DNA of 64,000 nt from positions 50,228,081 to 50,292,080 of the forward strand of contig CM051034.1 in the NCBI GenBank assembly GCA_027627225.1, read 5' to 3'. Positions 49,501-59,667 of the stretch are shown piece after piece. Made by a program: the position numbers and the translations under genes. Every line of letters starts with the position of its first letter. The stretch's first letter is position 1. This DNA comes from Congeria kusceri. Taxonomy: Eukaryota; Mollusca; Bivalvia; Myida; Dreissenidae. The notes beneath the pieces were generated by a model. The model did not search any database and was not told where the DNA came from. It saw only the letters and a list, made by a program, of their open reading frames with translations.

Positions 49501-52500
49501 TGACATCTCAATATTAATTTCAACTCCAATTGTCTTTTTAAAAGACATTTCTTGTTTTATTTAAGTTTAACAAGTGCTTTACAAATAAATATTTCGAGCT
49601 AAACAAGAAAGCATTCTGGGAGCGCAAACCATCGCCACGGCAGCTCATTTACCGTCATGTGTTGTGCATCTGCTGAGTTGGACCGCACAATGTGGCAATG
49701 ATTCATCTCCCAACAACTGCTGAGTTAGACCGCACAATGTGACAATGATCCATCTCCCAACAACTGCTGAGTTAGACCGCACAATGTGGCAATGACCCAT
49801 ATCCCAACAACTGCTGAGTTAGAACGCACAATGTGGCAATGATCCATATCCCAACAACTGCTGAGTTAGACCGCACAATGTGGCAATGATCCATATCCCA
49901 ACAACTGCTGAGTTAGACCGCACAATGTGGCAATGATCCATCTCCCAACAACTGCTGAGTTAGACCGCACAATGCGGCAATGATCCAGCTCCCAACAACT
50001 GCTGAGTTAGACCGCACAATGTGGCAATGATCCATCTCCCAACAACTGCTGAGTTAGACCGCACAATGTGGCAATGATCCATCTCCCAACAACTGCTGAG
50101 TTAGACCGCACAATGTGGCAATGATCCATCTCCCAACAACTGCTGAGTTAGACCGCACAATGTGGCAATGATCCATCTCCAAACAACTGCTGAGTTAGAC
50201 CGCACAATGTGGCAATGATCCATCTCCCAACAGCTGCTGAGTTAGACCGCACAATGTGCCAATGATCCAAATCCCAACAACTGCTGAATTAGACCGCATA
50301 ATGTGGCAATGATCCATCTCCCAACAACGGCTGAGTTAGACCGCACAATGTGGCAATGATCCATCTCCCAACAACTGCTGAGTTACACCGCACAATGTGG
50401 CAATGATCCATATCCCAACAACTGCTGAGTTAAACCGCACAATGTGGCAATGATCCATCTCCCAACAACTGCTGAGTTGGACCGCACAATGTGGCAATGA
50501 TCCATCTCCCAACAACGGCTGAGTTAGACCGCACAATGTGGCAATGATCCATCTCCCAACAACTGCTGAGTTAGACCGCACAATGTGGCAATGATCCATC
50601 TCCCAACAACTGCTGAGTTAGACCGCACAATGTGGCAATGATCCATATCCCAACAACTGCTGAGTTACACCGCACAATGTGGCAATGATCCATATCCCAA
50701 CAACTGCTGAGTTAAACCGCACAATGTGGCAATGACTGTTGAGTTAGACCGCACAATGTGGCAATGACTGCTGAGTTAGACCGCACAATGTTGCAATGAT
50801 CCATCTCCCAACAACTGCTGAGTTAGACCGCACAATGTGGCAATGGTCCATCTCCCAACAACTGCTGAGTAAGACCGCACAATGTGGCAATGATCCATCT
50901 CCCAACAACTGCTGAGTTAGACCGCACAATATGGCAATGATCCATCTCCCAACAACTGCTGAGTTAGACCGCACAATGTGGCAATGATCCATCTCCCAAC
51001 AACTGCTGAGTTAGACCGCACAATGTGGCAATGATCCATCTCCCAACAACTGCTGAGTTAGACCGCACAATGTGGCAATGATCCATCTCCCAACAACTGC
51101 TGAGTTGGACCGCACAATGTGGCAATGATCCATCTCCCAACAACTGCTGAGTTAGACCGCACAATGTGGCAATGATCCATCACCCAACAACTGCTGAGTT
51201 AGACCGCACAATGTGGCAATGATCCATCTCCCAACAACTGCTGACTTAGACAGCACAATGTGGCAATGATCCATCTCCCAACAACTGCTGAGTTGGACCG
51301 CACAATGTGGCAATGATCCATATCCCAACAACTGCTGAGTTGGACCGCACAATGTGGCAATGATCCATCTCCCAACAACTGCTGAGTTAGACCGCACAAT
51401 GTGGCAATGATCCATCTCCCAACAACTGCTGAGTTAGACCGCACAATGTGGCAATGATCCATATCCCAACAACTGCTGAGTTAGACCGCATAATGTGGCA
51501 ATGATCCATCTCCCAACAACGGCTGAGTTAGACCGCGCAATGTGGCAATGATCCATCTCCCAACAACTGCTGAGTTACACCGCACAATGTGGCAATGATC
51601 CATATCCCAACAACTGCTGAGTTAAACCGCACAATGTGGCAATGATCCATCTCCCAACAACTGCTGAGTTGGACCGCACAATGTGGCAATGATCCATCTC
51701 CCAACAACTGCTGAGTTAGACCGCACAATGTGGCAATGATCCATCTCCCAACAACTGCTGAGTTAGACCGCATAATGTGGCAATGATCCATCTCCCAACA
51801 ACTGCTGAGTTAGACCGCATAATGTGGCAATGATCCATCTCCCAACAACGGCTGAGTTAGACCGCACAATGTGGCAATGATCCATATCCCAACAACTGCT
51901 GAGTTACACCGCACAATGTGGCAATGATCCATATCCCAACAACTGCTGAGTTAAACCGCACAATGTGGCAATGACTGTTGAGTTAGACCGCACAATGTGG
52001 TAATGACTGCTGAGTTAGACCGCACAATGTTGCAATGATCCATCTCCCAACAACTGCTGAGTTAGACCGCACAATGTGGCAATGATCCATCTCCCAACAA
52101 CTGCTGAGTAAGACCGCACAATGTGGCAATGATCCATCTCCCAACAACTGCTGAGTTAGACCGCACAATGTGGCAATGATCCATCTCCCAACAACTGCTG
52201 AGTTAGACCGCACAATGTGGCAATGATCCATCTCCCAACAACTGCTGAGTTAGACCGCACAATGTGGCAATGATCCATCTCCCAACAACTGCTGAGTTGG
52301 ACCGCACAATGTGGCAATGATCCATCTCCCAACAACTGCTGAGTTGGACCGCACAATGTGGCAATGATCCATCACCCAACAACTGCTGAGTTAGACCGCA
52401 CAATGTGGCAATGATCCATCTCCCAACAACTGCTGACTTAGACAGCACAATGTGGCAATGATCCATCTCCCAACAACTGCTGAGTTGGACCGCACAATGT

Positions 52501-54204
52501 GGCAATGATCCATCTCCCAACAACTGCTGAGTTGGACCGCACAATGTGGCAATGATCCATCTCCCAACAACTGCTGAGTTAGACCGCACAATGTGGCAAT
52601 GATCCATCTCCCAACAACTGCTGAGTTAGACCGCACAATGTGGCAATGATCCATATCCCAACAACTGCTGAGTTAGACCGCATAATGTGGCAATGATCCA
52701 TCTCCCAACAACGGCTGAGTTAGACCGCGCAATGTGGCAATGATCCATCTCCCAACAACTGCTGAGTTGGACCGCACAATGTGGCAATGATCCATCTCCC
52801 AACAACTGCTGAGTTAGACCGCACAATGCGGCAATGATCCATATCCCAACAACTGCTGAGTTAAACCGCACAATTTGGCAATGACTGCTGAGTTAGACCG
52901 CACAATGTGGTAATGACTGCTGAGTTAGTCCGCACAATGTGGCAATGACTGCTAAGTTAGACCGCACAATGTGGCAGTGATCCATCTCCCAACAACTGCT
53001 GAGTTTGACCGCACATCGTGGCAATGATCCATCTCCCAATAATAAAGAAGTCTTTTTTTAAATCCTGGAACCGGACGGTGGTCAGCACCAGAATCATATA
53101 ATTTGTTCAATGGGATATTTCAAAAAAAATGTCATGCAATTCTGTATACGATTTGCAATCTAACCTACAGAAGCAAGCAAAAAAATTACATCATTGGTGA
53201 AGCTAAAAGCATTGTAATAAAAGTACCCTATTCACTGAACTATGTAAAAATGTATTCATTATTGCGATCCTTTTATTAACCAAAGACTTTGCTGACGACT
53301 ATTGGATTGTTCATAAATTCCTCGCAGGTTCTCGTCACTGTCCGAGCTAGACCAGTTCATAGTAGATCTTCACGGGGAGGGAGCCTACATACAGGTGGCA
53401 GAGGTGGCCGTGAGACCGCCATCGAAGAGGGTATCGAGGGTCTTTCACGATCAAAGGTATATAAGTGTACACATTTCCGATATGGTTAGTTTGGAATGTT
53501 TATAACATTTCTTTCTGCTTAACATTTTGTTTGATTAACGCTATGCAGGTGTACACATTTCAAATATATTAATTTTGAAATTTTAATAATTTTGTCCTCT
53601 GCTTAAAATCTGATTATCGGATCGAGTGTACACATTTCGAATGATATTTACTTTCAAATGTTTATAACAGTTCTTTCTGCTTTGAATTTTATCTGATCGA
53701 AGGTATGCATGTTCCCCTTTCTGATATTATTATTAAGTTTGAAGTATTTATAGCGTTACTTTTTGCTAAAATATTATCTGACCAACGGTATATATGTGTG
53801 CATGCTTTGTATATGTTTAGTTTGAACTGTTTATTATATTTGCATGTTTCCTAAAAGTTGATATCAACATATCAACTATATTGATTTGACCATCAGTTAA
53901 ATAGAACAATAAAAACCGAATCTTAATTAAAAAATAAATCTCATTTAGCAGGAAGTTAGTATAAACAATAAATAGAAAAACTTATAAACACAGTGATGTA
54001 TGAAATTAATAGGTGTTCGTGGTCTAATTTTTTCACAAAATGTATCTAATGTGGTTGTTAATCTTTTCTTTTTTCAGATATGAACCATATGTGAGCAAGT
54101 TCACACTACCCAGTTTACGGGATATGCATGCCCGTCCTGTTGCTTCATCCTCAAGTGTGTATGATGACAGTGGATACGTCACCATGATTGGTGAAAGAGA
54201 ATGA
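43560..54204 (+). CDS. Host seven-exon gene: papain-like cysteine peptidase of herpesvirus-tegument (C76) type, 316 aa
   Basis: Exons 43560-43598, 44154-44193, 44899-45091, 45337-45523, 46078-46313, 53328-53456 and 54078-54204 have canonical AG and GT borders, agree in phase at all six junctions and sum to 951 bases, ATG to TGA. Cys49 lies in GSQCTTEALTAI, with Gln just before it as oxyanion-type residue. Asp187 and His189 lie in LFDSHG. The 140-residue gap and the D-x-H pair match the tegument deubiquitinase group, so the protein may cleave ubiquitin. The intron after exon 5 is 7 kb and holds a transposon and a satellite. The TAA at 46315 is intronic in this model. No signal peptide. The C-terminal ~85 residues are not recognised. 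A degenerate duplicate lies at 55.8-56.8 kb. Confidence 0.75.
43834..43906 (+). repeat. Pyrimidine (CTT)n-rich tract
   Basis: A long run of TCT/CTT triplets within intron 1 of the peptidase-like gene. Confidence 0.8.
44745..44835 (+). repeat. ~19-bp minisatellite (CTTGATCGGGTTGACCTGG type)
   Basis: About five copies of a CTTGATCGGGTTGA(C/T)CTGG unit in intron 2, just before exon 3. Confidence 0.8.
45563..45690 (+). repeat. Degenerate CAGT/CACT tetranucleotide repeat
   Basis: A stretch dominated by CAGT, CACT and TAGT tetramers in intron 4 of the peptidase-like gene. Confidence 0.7.
45707..45871. mobile_element. Foldback MITE, 165 bp
   Basis: Long terminal inverted repeats run from AAATAATTTTCG inward through GTTTATCGGTTNATAAACAA and GATTTG-GTTCTGATG, leaving only ~20 bases between them. 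No coding capacity. It lies in intron 4. Confidence 0.75.
47065..49030. mobile_element. ~1.96-kb DNA element with terminal inverted repeats and TA duplication
   Basis: GGCCTTTCCCAAAACTAGGT begins at 47067 and its reverse complement ends at 49028, each bordered by TA, as in Tc1/mariner-like insertions. Inward similarity continues weakly (CTCCCTTGG against CTTCCCTTGC). The interior is AT-rich; its only open frame of note (48317-48820, 167 codons, plus) has no recognised transposase motif, so the element is probably non-autonomous. Confidence 0.7.
49673..53038. repeat. Satellite array, ~47-bp unit, about 70 copies
   Basis: The unit reads CTGCTGAGTTAGACCGCACA, then ATGTGGCAATGATCCATCTC, then CCAACAA. 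Most copies are >90 percent identical. Short variants that lack the CCATCTCCCAACAA part occur near 50731, 51970 and 52880; the first two lie 1239 bp apart inside otherwise matching sequence, showing a higher-order duplication. Open frames on the minus strand are by-products of the 47-bp period. The array is inside the large intron of the peptidase-like gene. Confidence 0.95.
53457..53850. repeat. Diverged ~85-95-bp tandem repeat in an intron
   Basis: About five copies of a phrase like ATCGAAGGTATATATGTGTACACATTTC followed by TTTAGTTTGAAATGTTTATAAC and CTTTCTGCTTAAAATTTTATCTG. The first copy overlaps the donor of the 53328-53456 exon. Confidence 0.6.
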
Positions 54205-54430
54205 ATGCGTCCGGTGACATATTGTTGAACAAATACGTACAATATAATGAAGACACCCATCGACATAGTGTTTAACAAATACGCAAAATATAATGAATTC
54301 GTTTAGTAACATAGTGTTTAAGAAGTACGCACATATACTGAAGTCCATTGACAAAGTGTTTAACTAATGCACAAAATAGAATGAAGATGTCTAGTGACAT
54401 ATTGTGTAACAAATACGTAAATTATCGAAT
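54205..54430. repeat. ~57-bp tandem repeat after the peptidase-like gene
   Basis: Four to five units of GTGACATAGTGTTTAACAAA then TACGCAAAATATAATGAA(G) directly follow the stop codon and so lie in the 3' UTR or beyond. Confidence 0.7.
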
Positions 54431-55847
54431 AACTGCAATAATGAAATGGATATGTTGGCCGCATTATATTTGGGTGACAATGAGTTCAATCCGTTCTATG
54501 GGAGATTTTATGTTATCTCCACAAGATACATCTAGTATCTGGAAGCGGACTCAAACAAGACCAGCAACCAATCAGAAAAAAGCTTTCCTGCGCCATAGCG
54601 CTCATCCGCCAATTTGCATACCGTGTACTTTCATAGTATATTTTGTTACTGTATTGTATGTGTGTTATATTGTTTTTATCTGTAATGAATTATGTTGATT
54701 ATAATCAATATATTGCACAGCAAGTACATTCTGTATTATATTTACACCGTCTTTATTTTCTTCACCGTTTAATTAACATTCTGTAGGACTACTACTAAGT
54801 TGACGTTAGTTGAAAGCCATTGTGTATTGTACGTTTGTAATGTGTAATGCCACATGGCCTCATATAGCGCCCGCTAAGCCCAAAACGTAGGCCTAACCTA
54901 ACTGACGTCTATATAGGTGCAGGAAAAAAACTGATTTTCTACTGTTTTGACATTCAAATAGGTTACGAGAAATGTATACAGGACGGAAATTTGCAAAAAT
55001 AGTAATTTTTGTTAAAAATGTCAGTAATATGACGATAAAGATCCAGTCCAGCACATGAGTCGAACAATGATGAGGTGTGATTTGGTTGTTAATAATGGTG
55101 TCTCATAACAATATCTAGTGGTTTTACCGTTTAAATAACACGAAAAATCGATTTTAAATTCAGCTGCACAAAATGTCTTATTTTGAATATGATTCAAATA
55201 GGCCACCATACAGTATGGCGGCACCCTTGAATCGCCGGCAATGAATAAACAAGTATGTTTAAATCACTGTTATTCGCATTTGATTGTTTCAGAACGAGGA
55301 ACTTTTTGAATGATATACATCAGTTAAATAAATTCATCTTATATGCTTTATATTAATCGGTCTCGGAGCAGTTTCAAGTCGTGGTTCCAAGTATGACATG
55401 GTCAAAACAGCTTTTGAATGTGTTAACCTTTAATTTATTATTAAATACATGTATTGATTAATTTAATTTTAAATACTTTGTGGATATGCTTATATAACTT
55501 ACGTTTATATAATCTCATATCATTTGATCGTTAAGATCGTCAGTGTATAAATACGACTCTTTTTCAGAATTTTTAATCTACGGAGGTCCGTTGTAAGTCA
55601 AAATTACACTAACAACATAATGACAAAATAATTAAACAACTTCACACTTGATGATGCATACAATATTTCCTTCGTAGACCATAATAATTATTGATAGTGT
55701 TCATACTCTTAGACTTACTCTTTTTCGATTTGAATTAAAGAGCTGATTTGTGCTTTACATATTTCTATATTTTCTGTTAAAATATACATATTTACAATCT
55801 CGTACAATAATTTTAAACAGATCTTGTAAATTATATTTCTTTCAGCT
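54431..55847. other. Intergenic, no gene seen
   Basis: AT-rich DNA with short open frames lacking family signals. The frame at 54348-54698 contains part of the tandem repeat and is not supported. Confidence 0.5.
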
Positions 55848-55889
55848 CGACATTTCTCTTGTAAATAGAGTTGTAAGTCATATAAGTAT

Positions 55890-56041
55890 GTAACCCAGCT
55901 GAAAAAATCCCAAGCCACAATGGGAATCGAACCCGGGACCTCCCGCTTCCTAGGCAAACGCTCTACCGCGTCGCTATAAAAGCTAGCTCATATAGCAAGG
56001 CAGTATAAGTGTCTTGTCCCTTATACATCACCCTACTACAT
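55890..56041 (-). mobile_element. tRNA-derived SINE, copy 1
   Basis: On the minus strand it has an A-box-like TAGCGACGCGGTAGAGCG, an anticodon-like GCCTAGGA segment and a B-box GGTTCGATTCC, followed by TTGTGGCTTGGGATTTTTTC. This is a tRNA head (resembling tRNA-Arg) with a short tail. Confidence 0.75.
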
Positions 56042-56145
56042 ACTCTCCTTCCATGTATGAAATTCTTCCACGAATTTCCTTCTGCCTTGACATCTGTGGG
56101 ATGTCATACAGACCACCACAGTGGGTTATTTACGTTGGGCGCTAG

Positions 56146-56297
56146 TGTAACCCAGCTGAAAAAATTCCAAGCCACAATGGGAATCGAACCCGGGACCTCC
56201 CGGTTCCTAGGCAAACGCTCTACCGCGTCGCTATAAAAGCTAACTCATATAGCGAGGCAGTATAAGTGTCTTGTCCCTTATACATCACCCTACTACA
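56146..56297 (-). mobile_element. tRNA-derived SINE, copy 2
   Basis: A nearly identical ~150-bp copy of the SINE at 55890 in the same orientation, ~105 bases away. Both run into the same phrase (CCTTATACATCACCCTACTACA on the plus strand). Confidence 0.75.
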
Positions 56298-57166
56298 AGT
56301 AAGCGTTTTATTCAACCGCTTGCACTTAAGCACTTGGACGTGATACACTGCTTGGTGAATGCTACTCTATCATGCCAAGTAACAGTAAATGTGTAATTAT
56401 AACGTAATGTATTCTTATTATCAGACTCAGTCGCGAAAAATATTATTTTTCCATAAAGCTAAACCAAATAAACTTTAAATATAAACGCAATAGGACTTCT
56501 AAAGCCCAGTGCGGTATATATAGTTCCTTACATGTCCACTGTCTTGTTTTCCCACAGGTAACCTGTGGAATGGGTTTCTAGACCGAAATTCACGCTCATG
56601 TACGTCAGATGGATTTGCCCGGCTACCCCGGTTCCCGGTGCACCACTAAGGCGCTAACCGCCATATTTCACTCGGAAGTTGAGAGACAGCAGGGGCAGTA
56701 TCCATCCACTGCCAACATGTTGTACGAACTAAAATTAGACGGACAGATCTGCCAGGGTACCCTGGTTCCCAGTGCACCACTAAGGTTCTCACTGTAATTC
56801 TGCGCCGCTGGGAAATAGAGCGAGTAATGGGACGTTACATAATTATAGTGTGAAATACAAATACGATTGTTATAGATCTGTTTGAATTCACAGTTGAACA
56901 TGCAAAAATTTAATTTATAAAATTAATAAGGCAAGAAACATACCATATTCCAGCCTAGGTCACACTGTCACGATTTTGGTACTGACGGTTGTCTTCGGTC
57001 GAGACTACGAGTATCAACAACACGCATACATAAGATTCCGCAGTCGATTTACCACTGTGACAGACGAGTACAGACGATTGTTAACGTTTCTCCTAAATTT
57101 GTAGTTAGATTAAGGAAAATTTATAACAATTTATCTACGAGTAGGCAAAGAATTCTCACGCCCCAC

Positions 57167-57650
57167 TATATGGCGTATCCTTTGGGTCAAATATACATAT
57201 ATGCACGGCAGCTAAATATATATGTAACTGTTGTTATACAATTGTTACAGATATAACTGCAGTTACAATTTACACCGAAAGTAAAAAAAACTATGACAGT
57301 TGTCAAAAACATTATAACTGCAGTTACACCTTTTTTTCTGATTCATTTATTAATAAAATATGTATCTTGAAATTGTTTTATGAAAAAAAAAAAATCATAT
57401 TTAATTAAATAAATGCAATTTTGACAAAAAGGCATTACATAAGACCTGATTTAATTTGCCAAACAGACTTCGAACTTAAGTGTAGCATTTGTTCACAAAA
57501 ATGTAACCGCGGTTGTAATGTTATGACGTTTGCCATATTTTATGACTGTTGGTATAAATTATTACTGCAGCTATATAACAGTTACATATATATTTAGCTA
57601 GCAGGCGTATATGTACTTTTGACTCAAACGGTACGCCATATCAAACGGTA
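57167..57650. mobile_element. MITE-like element with ~75-bp terminal inverted repeats
   Basis: The left end (CTATATGGCGTA..., through AGCTAAATATATATGTAACT at 57211) is repeated inverted at 57574-57642, ending GGTACGCCATAT. The interior has repeated TAACTGCAGTTAC palindromes. No coding sequence. Confidence 0.65.
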
Positions 57651-57935
57651 CGCCATATCACTCCAGATCATTTTGGACATCACGATGCCACCTGCATAAT
57701 CGTGGCACCAACGTAGGTAAACGTAGTAAGTGCGTAGTTACATCGCGATAAACCGTGTAGGCAACGCGGCAAATCGTCGCATTGCTGTGGTCCATCGTGT
57801 ATATTCGTGAGTAGTCATGATAGTTGCCTTAAAAGATCCTACTGTGCTTGCTTGCGAGCAAATTATCTTAAACTGGCAACATGTTTGTAGAAACTTACCG
57901 AATTTGCCTTCTGTTTGTGTGTGGTGAATTTAATT

Positions 57936-58460
57936 CGAGTGCACTAGAATTCTCTCTTATATGGTCATCTCCCCCAGAGGACTTGTTATTTGGGTTACGA
58001 GTGCAAGTGCACGATACAGGAGACGTTCCAGAGGCGATCCTGAGTGCACTGAAATTCGCTCTTATATGGCCATCTCCCCCAGTGGACTTGTTATTTGGGT
58101 TACGAGTGCAAGTGCACGATACAGGAGACGTTCCAGAGGCGATCCTGAGTGCACTGGAATTCTCTCTTATATGGTCATCTCCTCATAAGGACTTGTTATT
58201 TGAGTTAGGAGTGCAAGTGCACGATACAAGAGACGTTCCAGAGGCGATCCTGAGTCTTTAAGAGCCCGTTATGAAACACCAAGTACGCTGCGTCGGTTTA
58301 GTGTCCTAGTCTAATGCGCTAGATATGTTATTTGAGTTACGAGTGCAAGTGCACGATACAAGAGACGTTCCAGAGGCGATCCTGAGTCTTTAAGTGCCCG
58401 TTATGAAACACCAAGTACGCTGCGTCGGTTTAGTGTCCTAGTCTAATGCGCTAGATTTAA
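57936..58460 (+). repeat. 105-bp minisatellite and related ~130-bp unit
   Basis: Three units beginning GAGTGCACT-GAATTC-CTCTTATATGG (57936, 58041, 58146), then two copies of a longer unit with GAGTCTTTAAG-GCCCGTTATG. The first unit is divisible by three, so an open frame of 126 codons arises from the repetition alone. Confidence 0.8.
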
Positions 58461-59667
58461 GTAGCTAAACGTCTACCGGGACCTCGAAAATGCGACCCCT
58501 GGGATGCGATCACTTGACCACTGATGCGCTGTTGTCGTCTTAAGTACTTCGTTTCTTAAAACCTGAACTTCAAATGGTGTATGTTTTTTCTGGTTCTATT
58601 CATCATTTCAATCATTCTAGTCTTATTGATAAATTCCTTTCTATGTGAATGTATGTCTATCTTAAAGTTTTGCCGCCAGACGGATCGCAGGCCGGTTTCA
58701 TAATGTAATGTGGCTCACTGCAATGAGGACGTGAAGGAGAGATTTTTACATCATTACGCAATCTGATAGCGTATCGTATTGCAAACCTTATCATTCAGCA
58801 TGGCACAAGCTTGAACACTAATCACACCATAGACGTGACCTGGCACTGATTTGAGGAATGTTTTCCCGTGAGAAATTGCAGAAAAATGTAAACAGTGGGT
58901 CAGGATTTCTCATGAACTGTTTACCTGATATAGCAAAACTTTTTTTCTTAACAGTACATTAATATGCACAAATTGTAGTTTTAAAACGTGGCAGTTGCGT
59001 ATGCTGTACCCTGCGCGGTATTGTGATTACTAATCTAAAATAATATTGGTTTAAATCACGCTTTAATACACATTAATAAGCGAATTGTAATTCATGCACT
59101 GAATTAAAAAACGAAACTGAAACGTTTATAAATAAATAAAAAAAAAAAGCATTTCATAGAGAATACACATTTTGTATGTCGTAATGTAGAACGGCCCGCA
59201 AATGTTCTTTAATGCTCAGTTACTTGATGGGGACTTTCCCGCGATTCTGACATAACATGGAACCAATTCAAATACATGTACAATACATTTACACTGCCTA
59301 AACATGCGTTATTTAGCGTAACCATACAAATGTTTTATGGACACATAGGTTTCTTAACCTGAAAAGGAACCTATTTGAAGGGCCGAACACATGTATAATA
59401 CATCCATATTTTACTAAAGAAAGCTAGAGCTGGTTCAACAAAGAACAACTATTACTAAACGTACACGAATCACTTCAATACTTTTGTTTAAGCTAAGCCG
59501 ACGTTTAGATACGCACACTGTAGCGGTTGCTGACGCGCATGATCATCAAGTAACGAGACCAGGTTTGTGAAGTTGGCACGCCTAACGAGACCTATCTAAA
59601 CTTTAATCGAGGAGCCTAAAGCCCAGATGCTTTTCTGGCTTCAGACAGTGCTCATCTGTATAGAAAC
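58461..59667. other. Intergenic and upstream region of the C1q gene
   Basis: No gene or clear element seen. It contains AT-rich stretches; no convincing TATA box close to the C1q ATG at 59668. Confidence 0.4.

Larger units (their letters stand above)
55848..56830 (+). pseudogene. Degenerate partial duplicate of the peptidase-like gene
   Basis: A copy of exon 2 (CTCGACATTTCTCTTG, from 55848) now contains a stop and a damaged donor. From about 56560, exon 3 is present with stops and changes; DLPGYPGS-CTT-ALTAI is still readable, including the catalytic-type Cys. A second shortened copy of the same exon start (GCCAGGGTACCCTGGTTCCC, 56752) follows. Two SINE copies lie between exons. Exons 4-7 were not found. 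Confidence 0.65.

Noticed and set aside
50336..52871. Many 60-134-codon open frames on the minus strand with a repeating protein
   Set aside because: They follow the 47-bp satellite period and its three frames; no gene signals.
49673..53038. CRISPR-like regular repeats
   Set aside because: Units are contiguous with no unique spacers; this is a eukaryotic satellite.
54348..54698. 116-codon plus-strand frame
   Set aside because: Begins in the 57-bp tandem repeat and shows no family signal.
57881..58261. 126-codon frame with 35-residue repeats
   Set aside because: Arises from a 105-bp minisatellite divisible by three; diverged non-coding copies continue past the stop.
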